Shown here one piece after another: positions 8,466-16,791 of a stretch of DNA of 64,000 bases. This DNA is from Actinomycetospora endophytica. Its GTDB lineage: Bacteria > Actinomycetota > Actinomycetes > Mycobacteriales > Pseudonocardiaceae. Position numbers and translations under genes: made by a program. A model generated the notes under the pieces. It ran no database searches, was not told the DNA's origin, and saw only the letters and a list, made by a program, of their open reading frames with translations. Location: NCBI RefSeq assembly GCF_021026375.1, contig NZ_JAJNDB010000002.1, forward strand, positions 186,001-250,000, written 5' to 3'. Within the stretch, counting starts at the first letter, position 1; each line of letters starts with the position of its first letter.

Positions 8466-8948
8466 ATGGTTTTCAAGGTCGGCGAGACCGTCGTCTACCC
8501 GCACCACGGTGCCGCTCTCATCGAGGCGATCGAGACCCGGACGATCAAGGGCGAGGAGAAGAAGTACCTCGTTCTCAAGGTTGCCCAGGGCGACCTGACC
8601 GTCAGGGTCCCCGCGGACAACGCGGAGATCGTCGGTGTTCGCGACGTGGTCGGCCAGGAGGGCCTGGACCGGGTGTTCGAGGTGCTTCGCGCCCCGCACA
8701 CCGAGGAGCCGACCAACTGGTCGCGCCGGTACAAGGCGAACCTCGAGAAGCTCGCGTCGGGTGACGTCAACAAGGTGGCCGAGGTCGTGCGCGACCTCTG
8801 GCGTCGGGAGAAGGACCGCGGCCTGTCCGCGGGCGAGAAGCGCATGCTGGCGAAGGCCCGGCAGATACTGGTGAGCGAGCTCGCGCTGGCCGAGGGCACC
8901 GACGAGGTGGCGGCCGAGTCGCTCCTCGACCAGGTCCTCGCTTCCTGA
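8466..8948 (+). CDS. carD: RNA polymerase-binding transcription factor CarD
   Basis: A 160-residue essential regulator that binds the RNAP beta lobe and stabilises open complexes at rRNA and other promoters. The N-terminal Tudor-like RNAP-interaction domain starts [15 protein letters not shown]; the C-terminal helical DNA-binding domain contains [13 protein letters not shown] with the promoter-wedging Trp, and [13 protein letters not shown]. Length equals the mycobacterial protein (162). First gene of carD-ispD-ispF, with a 14-bp gap to ispD. Confidence 0.97.
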   Translation: MVFKVGETVVYPHHGAALIEAIETRTIKGEEKKYLVLKVAQGDLTVRVPADNAEIVGVRDVVGQEGLDRVFEVLRAPHTEEPTNWSRRYKANLEKLASGDVNKVAEVVRDLWRREKDRGLSAGEKRMLAKARQILVSELALAEGTDEVAAESLLDQVLAS

Positions 8949-8962
8949 GTTCTTCCGCACCG

Positions 8963-9751
8963 GTGTCCGCGGGGCACGTCGCCGCGATCGTGCCGGCGGC
9001 CGGGTCGGGTGAACGGCTCGGTGCCGGTCGCCCGAAGGCCCTGGTCACGATCGCGGGCGAGGTCATGGTGGCTCGTGCCGTCGAGGGCCTGCTCGCCTCG
9101 GGTGTGGTCGACGACGTCGTCGTGGTCGCGCCCGTCGATCACGTGGACGAGATGCGGGCCGCGGTGCGCCGATCCGTCCGGGTGGTCGTGGGCGGTGACG
9201 ACCGGGTCGCGTCCGTCGCGCTCGGCCTCGCCGTGGTCGACGACGCGGACGTGGTGCTGGTGCACGACGCCGCGCGGTGCCTGTGCCCGCCCGACGTCGT
9301 GCGTGCCGTGGTCGCCGCGGTCCGCGAGGGCCACGGCGCCGTGATCCCGGCCAGCCCGGTGGCCGACACCGTCCGCCGGGTCGATCCGACGGGGCGCGTC
9401 GTCGGCCCCGTCGACCGGACCGGGCTGCTCGCCGTCCAGACCCCGCAGGGCTTCGCCGCGGACGTCCTGCGGCGCGCGCACGCCGCGGCCGAGGGCTCGT
9501 CGGCCGCGGCCCGGGCCACCGACGACGCCGGGCTGGTCGAGGAGATCGGCGGTGAGGTCGTCACGGTGCCGGGGGATCCCCGTGGGTTCAAGATCACGAC
9601 GCCGCTCGACCTCGCGATGGCCGAGGCGCTCCTCGGGGCCCGACCCGGTATCAGCGATGGTCCCCCGTCGGCGTGCTGCTCCGATGCTGACAAACCTGAC
9701 GTCAGGACGACGCCTTGCTCACGTGCGCCCGGGACGGAGATCACCCGATGA
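8963..9751 (+). CDS. ispD: 2-C-methyl-D-erythritol 4-phosphate cytidylyltransferase IspD
   Basis: Transfers CMP from CTP to MEP in the non-mevalonate isoprenoid pathway (cytoplasm). Nucleotide-binding [16 protein letters not shown], signature [10 protein letters not shown] and the C-terminal [18 protein letters not shown] blocks are present. At 262 residues it is about 30 longer than most IspD: after ALLGARPG a Ser/Pro/Cys-rich tail continues to the stop. The DNA of that tail holds a perfect 12-bp palindrome (CCTGACGTCAGG, 9695-9706), so the tail may be recent or non-functional read-through. GTG start at 8963. The stop overlaps the ispF start as ATGA. Confidence 0.93.
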   Translation: MSAGHVAAIVPAAGSGERLGAGRPKALVTIAGEVMVARAVEGLLASGVVDDVVVVAPVDHVDEMRAAVRRSVRVVVGGDDRVASVALGLAVVDDADVVLVHDAARCLCPPDVVRAVVAAVREGHGAVIPASPVADTVRRVDPTGRVVGPVDRTGLLAVQTPQGFAADVLRRAHAAAEGSSAAARATDDAGLVEEIGGEVVTVPGDPRGFKITTPLDLAMAEALLGARPGISDGPPSACCSDADKPDVRTTPCSRAPGTEITR

Positions 9752-10212
9752 GGGTCGGCATCGGTACGGACGTGCACCCGCTGGCCGACGACGAGCCGTG
9801 CTGGGTGGCGGGCCTGCTCTGGGACGGCCTCCCCGGCTGTGCGGGTCATTCCGACGGCGACGTGGCCGCCCACGCACTCTGCGACGCGATGCTCTCCGCC
9901 GCCGGACTCGGTGACGTCGGCGCGGTGTTCGGCACCGGGCGCCCCGAGTGGGCCGGAGCGTCGGGCGTCCGGTTGATCGGCGAGGTCCGGCGGCTCGTCG
10001 GCGACGACGGGTGGGTGCTCGGCAACGCCGCGGTCCAGGTGATCGGGAACCGTCCCAAGATCGGCACCCGACGCGACGAGGCCCAGCAGGTGCTCTCCGA
10101 GGCCGCGGGCGGCCCGGTCGCGGTGTCCGGCACCACGTCCGACGGGCTCGGTCTCACGGGGCGCGGCGAGGGGCTCGCCGCCGTCGCGACCGCGTTGCTC
10201 CTCCCCGCCTGA
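9748..10212 (+). CDS. ispF: 2-C-methyl-D-erythritol 2,4-cyclodiphosphate synthase IspF
   Basis: A 154-residue trimeric enzyme converting CDP-ME 2-phosphate to MEcPP in the MEP pathway. Metal-binding residues are visible in DVHP (Asp8, His10) and [15 protein letters not shown] (His42-type), with the IGNRPK and [14 protein letters not shown] blocks. The ATG overlaps the ispD TGA by 4 bases, indicating translational coupling. A GC-rich hairpin follows 10 bp after the stop. Confidence 0.96.
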   Translation: MRVGIGTDVHPLADDEPCWVAGLLWDGLPGCAGHSDGDVAAHALCDAMLSAAGLGDVGAVFGTGRPEWAGASGVRLIGEVRRLVGDDGWVLGNAAVQVIGNRPKIGTRRDEAQQVLSEAAGGPVAVSGTTSDGLGLTGRGEGLAAVATALLLPA

Positions 10213-10222
10213 CTTCTCCCGA

Positions 10223-10246
10223 ACCGCCCCCGCGTGACGGGGCGGT
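10223..10246 (+). terminator. Hairpin after ispF
   Basis: ACCGCCCC paired with GGGGCGGT, an 8-bp stem with an 8-nt loop, just after the ispF stop and 30 bp before the next start. No U-tract, as is common in high-GC actinobacteria. Confidence 0.6.
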
Positions 10247-10277
10247 GTGCTTGCCTGCCCTGGGAGGGGAGGCCGGC

Positions 10278-11729
10278 GTGTTCGACGTGAACTGGGAGGC
10301 GCGTTCGCACGCCGAGATCTGGTCCCAGCTGCAGGGCCGCGGCTCCGGGTTCTCCGAGGCGGGCGGCGCGTGGAACCAGCTGGCGTCGCGGCTGCGGGAG
10401 GTCGCGGGCTCCGTCGAGCACGCGACGCAGGGCATCACGGCGACACGTGCCGGGGCGGCGGCCGACGCGGCCCGCGGGGCGGTCGGGCCGATGGGGGCGT
10501 GGGCCGATCAGGCCCGTGCGTTCAGCGACGCCGTCGGGTCGGTCTCGCACGAGCAGTCCCGCGCGCTGGCGAGCACCCGCGCGGCGGTGCCGCCGCCCGC
10601 GCCCGAGTCCGCGCGGGCGCCCGTCACGCGGATGACGTGGGAGGAGGCGGGCAGTCTGGCCGCGCTGGACGCGGACCGGGCGGACCGGGCCTCGCTCGAC
10701 GCCGAGCGCCAGGCCCGCTCGGCGATGGGCCGCTACCAGGACGCCAGCGCCCTGCGCTCCTCGGCGCTACCACAGTTCGCCGCGCCCGCGGGCGGAGCAC
10801 CGCAGGTCACGGTGGTCCCGGCCGGGGCGGGGGGTACGACGGCGGGTCGGCTCGGTCCGGGCGGGTCGGGGGCGGCCGACGGCGGTTCGGGCTCTGCGGC
10901 CACGGGCCCGGCCGGCCTGCCCGGCGGCTCGGGAAACGCGGGTACGACGTCGGGTGTCCCCGGCGCCGGGGGTGCGGCGTCGGGCGGTCTCCCGGGCACG
11001 GGATCGGGTGGCGGCGGAGTGGCCGGGACGACGCCGGCCGGAGGTGCGGGTGGGTCCGGCGGCGGAGTGGGCCCCGGGGCTGCGGACGGAGCCGGTGGGG
11101 CGCGAGGCGGCGTCGGCGGGACCGGCGGGGTGGGCGCGGGCGGGACGGGCAGCGCTGGGGCGGGGGCGGCCGGCGGCGCACGCGGCGGCTCCGGCGCGGT
11201 CGGGGGTGCGGGCGGCGCACGCGGTGGGGTCGGGGCGGGAGGCGCACGCGGGGGAGGCGTCGGATCGGGGGCCGCCGAGGGCGCTCCCTCGGCCGGCGGG
11301 ACGCGGGGCACGGGGGCGATCGGGCCCGGCGCAGGAGAGCCGGGCGTGAGCGGCGGATCGGCGGGTGCCGGAGCAGCGGGCCGGCTCGGGTCGGGAGCTT
11401 CCGGCGCAACCGAGTCACCGCGACTCGGTTCCCCGACCCCCGACGGCGTCCGCCCCTCACCCGACCCCGCCACCGGACGACCAGGTCTGGAACCGGGCGC
11501 CCGCACCGGCACCGGCAGCAACCCGATCCTCGAGTCCGCCCTCGGCGGCCGTGCCGGGACGGCAGCAGTCGGAGAACGCGGCGCCCTGCCGTTCGCGCCG
11601 CTCGGCGGCTACGGGGGCGGCGGGAGCGGTGACCAGCGCATCCCCCGCGCCGGATACCTGCAGGAGGACGACCCGGACGCCATCGCGGGCGAGCTCCCCC
11701 GCGTCGCCCCACCCGTGATCGGCGAGTGA
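10278..11729 (+). CDS. PPE/WXG-like ESX substrate with Gly-rich tail
   Basis: A 483-residue protein. The first ~110 residues are alpha-helical with spaced Trp (VNWEARSHAEIWSQL, GGAWNQLASRL, GAWADQARAF), like PPE/WXG100 proteins secreted by type VII systems. Residues ~115-165 are a helical linker; from ~185 to ~400 the chain is almost entirely Gly/Ala/Ser, then a Pro-rich C-terminus ends GELPRVAPPVIGE. GTG at 10278 is chosen because GGGAGGGGAGG precedes it and the upstream frame has no conserved sequence. The stop overlaps the start of the EspG-like gene, which in this family is the chaperone of PPE substrates. No PE partner or ESX core gene is in the window. Confidence 0.65.
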   Translation: MFDVNWEARSHAEIWSQLQGRGSGFSEAGGAWNQLASRLREVAGSVEHATQGITATRAGAAADAARGAVGPMGAWADQARAFSDAVGSVSHEQSRALASTRAAVPPPAPESARAPVTRMTWEEAGSLAALDADRADRASLDAERQARSAMGRYQDASALRSSALPQFAAPAGGAPQVTVVPAGAGGTTAGRLGPGGSGAADGGSGSAATGPAGLPGGSGNAGTTSGVPGAGGAASGGLPGTGSGGGGVAGTTPAGGAGGSGGGVGPGAADGAGGARGGVGGTGGVGAGGTGSAGAGAAGGARGGSGAVGGAGGARGGVGAGGARGGGVGSGAAEGAPSAGGTRGTGAIGPGAGEPGVSGGSAGAGAAGRLGSGASGATESPRLGSPTPDGVRPSPDPATGRPGLEPGARTGTGSNPILESALGGRAGTAAVGERGALPFAPLGGYGGGGSGDQRIPRAGYLQEDDPDAIAGELPRVAPPVIGE

Positions 11730-12517
11730 CCGCCCCGGTCCCGGAGGTGCCCGCACGGCGGCTGCGCCTCGACCGGGACGCGTTCCTCGCCGCCTGGCGC
11801 CACCTCCGGTTGGGCGACCGGCCGCCGCTGCTGGACGTCCCCGACCACGGCGCCACGCTCTCCGCCCGCGACGCCGCCGACCGCGCCGCCCTGGCCGCGC
11901 TGCAGACCCGCGGGCTGGCGCGCACCGGCGGACCCGGCACGCCTCCCGTCCCGATCGGTGACCTGGCGGACGCCCTCGCCGTGCTCGCCCGCCCCGAGGT
12001 CGACGTCGACCTGCGCTGCTGGGACGGCCCCTCCGCCGTCGCACGGCACGGGTACGCCGCGGTCTCGGGCCAGCTCGCCGTCGTCGTCGAGCCCGACGCC
12101 GACCGCGGCGGCCTCGTCCTGGACCTCGCCTCCCGCGGGGCATCCGCGACCACGCCCGGCGCCGCCGTGGGCGTCCTCGCGGCCGGCCTGCTAGCGCGGT
12201 TGCCGGACGACCCCGCGCTCCCCGGCGTCCCGATGACGGTGCCCGCGGCGGCCCTGTTCGGCGACCGACCGGTCCACGACCTCGCCCCCGCCGTCGCGCA
12301 CCGCCTGGCCGCACTGCGGGCCGATCCGCCCCGCCGGCAGATGCAGCTCGGCGCGGCGCTCTACCGCGGGGCGGGCCGGCACCGGGTGGGTCCGCTGACC
12401 GTCGTGGACACCGTGGCCGGTCGGATCGTCGTCGAGGTCGTCGGGAGCGACGCCCACGTCGTGCCCGCCGACCGCGTCCGCATCGCCCACGAGATCCAGC
12501 GCCGGGCCGGCACATGA
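11726..12517 (+). CDS. EspG-family ESX secretion chaperone
   Basis: A 263-residue protein with the EspG pattern: an N-terminal RLRLDRDAFLAAWRHLRLGDRPPLL, a central beta-sheet block (DVDLRCWDG... QLAVVVEPD...LVLDLASRG) and a C-terminal YRGAGRHRVGPLTVVDTVAGRIVVEVVG. EspG proteins bind the tip of PE-PPE dimers in the cytosol and deliver them to the ESX channel. The GTG start overlaps the upstream PPE-like stop (GTGA), supporting a dedicated substrate-chaperone pair. Its TGA lies inside the arm of the following bidirectional hairpin. Confidence 0.8.
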   Translation: MTAPVPEVPARRLRLDRDAFLAAWRHLRLGDRPPLLDVPDHGATLSARDAADRAALAALQTRGLARTGGPGTPPVPIGDLADALAVLARPEVDVDLRCWDGPSAVARHGYAAVSGQLAVVVEPDADRGGLVLDLASRGASATTPGAAVGVLAAGLLARLPDDPALPGVPMTVPAAALFGDRPVHDLAPAVAHRLAALRADPPRRQMQLGAALYRGAGRHRVGPLTVVDTVAGRIVVEVVGSDAHVVPADRVRIAHEIQRRAGT

Positions 12518-12551
12518 GTACTGATCCGTGCCGGAGCACGGATCAGTGCTC
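12516..12551. terminator. Bidirectional hairpin covering both stop codons
   Basis: A 16-bp stem with one mismatch and loop CGGA (arms 12516-12531 and 12536-12551) separates the convergent EspG-like and LLM genes. The + strand TGA (12515-12517) and the - strand TGA (12552-12550) both fall at its base. Related to the hairpins at 49.2 and 57.4 kb (TGAGYAC/GTGCTCA). Confidence 0.7.
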
Positions 12552-13470
12552 ACGAGCCGGGCGCACCCAGTGAGGAGCGCACCTGCGTGAACGTCGCCAA
12601 CCGGTCCTCGAGGGAGTCGTCGCGGTACATCGGGTCGAGGAAGATCCGCCGGAACCCGGTCCGGTCCGCGAGCAGTGCGACGGCCTCCGCGAGCTCGTCG
12701 CGGTCGACGTCCGCGGTGAGGTTGATCCGCAGCTCGGTCCCGACGTCGGCCGGATCACGACCGGCGGCGAGCGCGGCCTCGTCGATCGTGGCGCGCATCG
12801 TCGTGAGCCCTTCGACGGCCTTGTCGGCCGACTCGACCGCGCGCTCCGTCAGCCGCGCGACCGGCAGCCACCCGTCGCAGCGCCGGCCGACCCGGCGCAG
12901 CGCCGGCTCCGAGAACGCCGAGACGTAGATCGGCACGCGCGGGGACGGCGTCTCCACCCAGGAGGCGGGCGTCGTCCAGAACCGGCCGTCCAGGCCCTCG
13001 CCGCGGCCGGACCAGAGCACGTCGAGGGTGTCGAGCAGCTCGTCGAGCCGGGCGCCGCGACGGTCGAACCCGACACCGGCCGCGGCGTACTCCTCGGGCG
13101 ACCAGCCGATGCCGAGCCCGGCCAAGAGCCGGCCGTCGGACAGCGCCGACACCGTGGCCAGCGACCGCGCCAGGATCGCCGGCGCATAGAGCGGGGCGAC
13201 GAGCACGCTCGAGCCGAGCCGGGCGGTCGTCGTCGTGACCGCGGCGGCCGCCAGCAGGGCGAACGGATCGAGGGCCCGGCGGAACTCGACGGGGATGGTG
13301 TCGGCGCCGCCGTAGCCGATCTCCGGGTCGCGCGCGGCGAGCAGCCGGTCACCGACCCACAACGAGGCCGCTCCCGCCGCCTCGGCGTCGGCGGCGAACC
13401 GCCCGAGCCGCGCGGCGTCGCCGGCCGCGGCACCGAACTGGGGCAGGGTCAGACCGAGATCGACGGGCAC
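12550..13470 (-). CDS. LLM-class (F420-type) oxidoreductase
   Basis: A 306-residue luciferase-like monooxygenase-fold protein. Typical are MPVDLGLTLPQFG, the ...SLWVGDRLL... strand, TTTARLGSSVLVAPLYAP, LDRGLAGLGIGW-type sequence (GRLLAGLGIGWSPEEYAAAG) and PIYVSAFSEPALRRVGRRCDGWLP. Actinobacterial members of this group mostly use F420H2 rather than FMN; substrate unknown. The extreme C-terminus (SSLGAPGS) is encoded by the dispersed hairpin repeat shared with thiE and the SARP gene. Not obviously in an operon: 137 bp with large palindromes separate it from the VWA gene upstream. Confidence 0.85.
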   Translation of the reverse strand: MPVDLGLTLPQFGAAAGDAARLGRFAADAEAAGAASLWVGDRLLAARDPEIGYGGADTIPVEFRRALDPFALLAAAAVTTTTARLGSSVLVAPLYAPAILARSLATVSALSDGRLLAGLGIGWSPEEYAAAGVGFDRRGARLDELLDTLDVLWSGRGEGLDGRFWTTPASWVETPSPRVPIYVSAFSEPALRRVGRRCDGWLPVARLTERAVESADKAVEGLTTMRATIDEAALAAGRDPADVGTELRINLTADVDRDELAEAVALLADRTGFRRIFLDPMYRDDSLEDRLATFTQVRSSLGAPGS

Positions 13471-13494
13471 GCCGCGACCCTTCCACCGGCGGGT

Positions 13495-13542
13495 ACGAAC
13501 GGCTCGTTCGTGCCGGTCGATGGTGACGAACGAGCCGTTCGT
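13495..13542. repeat. Nested palindromes between LLM and VWA genes
   Basis: ACGAACG-GCT-CGTTCGT at 13495-13511 and ACGAACG-AGC-CGTTCGT at 13526-13542. Each is a hairpin, and the two are reverse complements of each other, so they can also form one 17-bp stem with a 14-nt loop. Lies downstream of the VWA stop and upstream of the LLM start on the same strand. Probably a terminator; a regulatory dyad is possible. Confidence 0.55.
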
Positions 13543-13607
13543 GCGTTCCGGGGTGAGCGGGAGGGGCCGGGGGAGGGCCAGGCGGGAGGGCTAGCGGAGA
13601 GGGCGGC

Positions 13608-14564
13608 TCAGCGCAGCACGGCCGCGACCGCGGCTGGGGCGTCCGAGGCGCGCAACAGGGCCGCGTGCCGCCCGCCCCCGGCGCCCGCCAGCCGCGAGCA
13701 CGCCGCGACCGCCTCGGCGGAGTCGACGGTGCGCAGCACGGACACCGTCACCCCGGCCCGCGCCGCGACCGGGACCGGGTCCTCGCCCTCGTTCCAGGCG
13801 CCGTCGGTGAGCACGACGATCTCGCGCTCCGCGGCCCGGGCGTCGCGCAGCTGGGCGAGCGCGGTGCGCAGTCCGAGCGCGAGGTCGGTCGTCGAGCCGC
13901 CGCGCAGGTCGAACAGCGCGTCCAGGACCGAGGACGCGGGACGGACCGACGAACGCGGCCGCAGCACCACCGCCCGCGACCAGAACGCCACGACGCCCAG
14001 CTCGTCGCCCGGACGCAGCCCGGCGGCCAGCGCACCCGCCGTCGTCAGCGCGGTCGACAAGGGTCGCCCGGCGACGGAGCCGGACGCGTCGACCAGCAGC
14101 ACCGTCGCGCGGGTGGAGGAGCGCCAGCCCCGCCAGCGCAGGTCGCCCTCGGTCGGCCGGGGTGAGCGCTCGAGCGTCGCGTCGAGGTCGACGTCGGGGC
14201 CCTCCCGGTGGACGGTGGCGAGCTTCGTCGTCCCCCGCCGTTCCTCGCGCCCCAGCCGCGGCGCGCGGATCACCAGGCGCGCCGCGAGCCGTCGGGCGGC
14301 GGCGCGCAGGGTCGGGTCGGTGGCCCGGGCGAGGTCGGCGAGCAGGTCGACCGCGCCGTCCGGGTCCTCGACCGAGCGGTCCGACATCGCGGCCTCGTCG
14401 AGCACGCCGACCCGCGGACTGACCTGGGCCAGGCCGTCACCGTGCCGGTTCTCCAGCTCGGCGCGGGTGGTCGTGCGGCGCGACTGGTCGCGCAGCAGAT
14501 CCGCGACCTGGGCCGGGTCCGATACGACCTGCGGGGGCGCCCCGGGCGAGCGACCCGGGGTCAG
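13608..14564 (-). CDS. VWA-domain protein, partner of MoxR-type ATPase
   Basis: A von Willebrand A protein with the MIDAS metal site (DASGS in VLLVDASGSVAG), the second acidic motif LTDGAWNEG and a helical N-terminal region (LDEAAMSDRS...LLADLARATDPTLRAAARRLAARLVI). Such proteins act with MoxR ATPases in metal insertion or maturation. The first GTG is at 14405, but the frame is open further upstream with plausible sequence (QVVSDPAQVADLLRDQSRR) and no ATG/GTG/TTG. A CTG at 14564-14562 overlaps the MoxR stop as CTGA and would give 318 residues. The start is uncertain between these. Directly downstream of the MoxR gene. Confidence 0.75.
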   Translation of the reverse strand: MTPGRSPGAPPQVVSDPAQVADLLRDQSRRTTTRAELENRHGDGLAQVSPRVGVLDEAAMSDRSVEDPDGAVDLLADLARATDPTLRAAARRLAARLVIRAPRLGREERRGTTKLATVHREGPDVDLDATLERSPRPTEGDLRWRGWRSSTRATVLLVDASGSVAGRPLSTALTTAGALAAGLRPGDELGVVAFWSRAVVLRPRSSVRPASSVLDALFDLRGGSTTDLALGLRTALAQLRDARAAEREIVVLTDGAWNEGEDPVPVAARAGVTVSVLRTVDSAEAVAACSRLAGAGGGRHAALLRASDAPAAVAAVLR

Positions 14565-15526
14565 GCTTTTCCCGGAGCGTCCCCGGAGCCGCCGTCGGAG
14601 CCGGAACCGGAATCCGAGGTGTCGTCAGCGGGCGCCGTGGCCGCCCAGATCGCGGTGACGACCTCCTCGACGGTGCGCGGCGAGCCCTCGACCAGCGCGA
14701 CCCGTCCGGTGAGCGCGGCGCGGGCCGCGTCCGCCCCGGTCGATTCCGTGGGCGCGGCCTCGTCCCGCAGCGACGCCAGCGACGAGGCCAGCGCCACCAG
14801 GTCCAGCGCCCCGCGGACCGAGGAGCCCAGGCGCAGATCGGCGTGCGAACGCGTGGCCCGCACCGCCTCGACGGCCCGCCGCGCGAACGCCTCGGAGGGC
14901 GCCTCGGACTCGACGCGCCGGACGATGGCCAGCTCCTCCTCGGCGCTCTGGTGGTCGAAGGCGACCCGGCAGGAGCGGTCGTAGAGGGCGGGCGTGATCC
15001 GGCCGGTGCCCACGCCGTCGGAGGGGTTCATCGCCGCGACCAGCCGGAATGTCTCGGCTGCGTCGACGACGCCGAGCCGCGGCACGTGCAGGCGGCGCTC
15101 CGAGAGGACCCCGAGCAGCACGTTCAGCGTCTCCTCGGGGACGCGGTTGAGCTCCTCGACGTAGAGCAGCGCCCCGCTCTGCAGCGCACGCACCAGCGGC
15201 CCCGGCACGAAGTTCTCCGGCCGGTAGTCCTCGGTGAGCACGCGCGACGGGTCGTGGTGCCCGACCAACCGGGTCGGGGAGAGCTCGGCGTTGCCCTCGA
15301 CCAGCTCGAACCCGACGCCCGCGCCGTCCGCCAGCGCGCGCAGCAGGGTCGTCTTGCCGGTGCCGGGCGGGCCCTCGAGCAGGATGCTGCGCCCGGACGC
15401 GAGCGCGGCGGCGAGGACCTCGGACTCGGTGTGGCGTCCGACGACGGCGGCGCGGGCCGCGTCGAGCATGCCCCGGGCCGGCAGGACACCGGCCCGGGGC
15501 AGCACGCCGTTGTGGAGGGCGGTCAA
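14561..15526 (-). CDS. MoxR-family AAA+ ATPase
   Basis: A 321-residue AAA+ ATPase: Walker A LEGPPGTGKTT, Walker B LLYVEELNRVPEETLN, sensor AAMNPSDGVG, arginine-finger region RSCRVAFDHQ and a lid with LRLGSSVRGALDLV. MoxR proteins remodel or activate partner enzymes together with a VWA protein; the VWA gene follows at once. The start taken is TTG at 15526, two bases after the ADH stop (TGACGTTG), with in-frame GTG alternatives 15-18 residues downstream. The tight arrangement after an NDMA-dependent ADH suggests that this enzyme is its client, which is inference. The C-terminal 25 residues are acidic and Ser/Gly-rich. Confidence 0.85.
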   Translation of the reverse strand: MTALHNGVLPRAGVLPARGMLDAARAAVVGRHTESEVLAAALASGRSILLEGPPGTGKTTLLRALADGAGVGFELVEGNAELSPTRLVGHHDPSRVLTEDYRPENFVPGPLVRALQSGALLYVEELNRVPEETLNVLLGVLSERRLHVPRLGVVDAAETFRLVAAMNPSDGVGTGRITPALYDRSCRVAFDHQSAEEELAIVRRVESEAPSEAFARRAVEAVRATRSHADLRLGSSVRGALDLVALASSLASLRDEAAPTESTGADAARAALTGRVALVEGSPRTVEEVVTAIWAATAPADDTSDSGSGSDGGSGDAPGKA

Positions 15527-15528
15527 CG

Positions 15529-16653
15529 TCAGTCGAAGACCACGACGCCGCGGATGTTCTTGCCCGCGTGCATGTCCTCGTAGCCCTGCGCGACCTCGTC
15601 GAGCTTGTAGTGCTTCGTCACGAGCTCGTCGAGCTTGAGGTGCCCGTGGTTGTAGAGGTCGAGCATCTTGGGGATGTCGGCGCGCGGGTTCGACGACCCG
15701 AACAGCGACCCCTTGATCTTCTTCTCGAACAGCGTCAGCTCGCCGATCGGGATCGGCACGCCGACCTCGGTGATGTCGCCGAGACCGGTGACGATGACGG
15801 TGCCCTGCTTGCGGATCGAGGCGAAGGCGTTGCCGACGTGCTCGGGCTTGGTGATGCCGATCGTGACGATCGAGACGTCGGCGCCCTGGCCGTTGGTGAA
15901 GCCCTTGGCGAGCTCGGTGGCCTCCTCGATCGAGTCCACCGCGTGGGTGGCGCCGAGCTCCTGGGCCTTCTCGCGCTTGAACGCGACCGGGTCGACCGCG
16001 ATGACGTTCGCGGCGCCGGCGTGCGCGGCGCCCTGGACGGCGTTGGCGCCGATGCCGCCGATGCCCTGGATGATCACGGTGTCGCCGGGCATGACGTCGC
16101 CGGTGTTCACCGCGGAGCCCCAGCCGGTGCCGACCGAGCAGCCGAGGAGGCACGCCGACGTCAGGTTGGTCTCCTGCGGCACGCGGATGGCCGAGTCGAT
16201 GGCCACCGTCGTGTACTCGGTGAAGGTCGAGATACCGCACATCTGGCCGACCGGGGAGCCGTCCTCGAGCTGCAGGCGCGTCGAGGGGTCGTCCCAGCGG
16301 GTGCCCGCGAGCAGGCCGGCGCCGAGGTCGCAGAGGTTCGAGTGCCCCGTGGAGCACCACTTGCACTTGCCGCAGGCGGGGAGGAAGGAGAACAGGACCT
16401 TGTCGCCGACCTCGAAGCCCTTGGTGTTCGGGCCGACCGACTCGACGATCCCGCCGCCCTCGTGGCCGCCCGCGAACGGGTAGACGCCGACCGGGATGTC
16501 ACCGGTGGCGATGTGGTCGTCGGAGTGACAGAGCCCCGACGCGACCATCTTGACCCGGATCTCGTCCTGCCGGGGATCATCGACCTGGACGGTCGCCGTC
16601 TCGTACTTGCCCGGGGCCGACCGGACCAACGACGTACGGCACGTGATTGACAA
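15529..16653 (-). CDS. NDMA-dependent (zinc) alcohol dehydrogenase
   Basis: A 374-residue medium-chain dehydrogenase resembling the actinobacterial N,N-dimethyl-4-nitrosoaniline-dependent class, which keeps NAD(H) bound and uses an unknown in vivo electron acceptor. Catalytic zinc site SGLCHSDDH and GGHEGGG; structural zinc Cys4 [15 protein letters not shown]; Rossmann [13 protein letters not shown]; long insertion before [17 protein letters not shown] at 16653 is preferred because GAGGAG lies 9 bases before it. Followed by MoxR and VWA genes. Mycofactocin is often linked to this class; no mycofactocin genes are in the window. Confidence 0.85.
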   Translation of the reverse strand: MSITCRTSLVRSAPGKYETATVQVDDPRQDEIRVKMVASGLCHSDDHIATGDIPVGVYPFAGGHEGGGIVESVGPNTKGFEVGDKVLFSFLPACGKCKWCSTGHSNLCDLGAGLLAGTRWDDPSTRLQLEDGSPVGQMCGISTFTEYTTVAIDSAIRVPQETNLTSACLLGCSVGTGWGSAVNTGDVMPGDTVIIQGIGGIGANAVQGAAHAGAANVIAVDPVAFKREKAQELGATHAVDSIEEATELAKGFTNGQGADVSIVTIGITKPEHVGNAFASIRKQGTVIVTGLGDITEVGVPIPIGELTLFEKKIKGSLFGSSNPRADIPKMLDLYNHGHLKLDELVTKHYKLDEVAQGYEDMHAGKNIRGVVVFD

Positions 16654-16778
16654 CGCTCACCACTCCTCGCGCAACGGGCCTGTAGAACGTGCTCAGCCGC
16701 ACCCTATGTTCTGGATCACGCGGGGACCAGGGTTTGCGGACAGGTGGACCGGTCTCGGACGCGATTCGCCCCCGTCCG

Positions 16779-16784
16779 TAGGAT
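16779..16784 (+). promoter_or_regulatory. -10 element of leaderless cysS
   Basis: TAGGAT, matching the TAnnnT -10, ends 7 bases before the GTG start at 16792. Transcription would therefore begin at or next to the start codon, giving a leaderless mRNA. I see no convincing -35 and no Shine-Dalgarno. Confidence 0.45.
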
Positions 16785-16791
16785 CCGCGTG

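Noticed and set aside
7536-8960. In-frame upstream extension of radA to a 947-codon ORF
   Set aside because: It crosses lpqE, the carD promoter and carD in shadow frames; RadA homology starts at GTG 7535.
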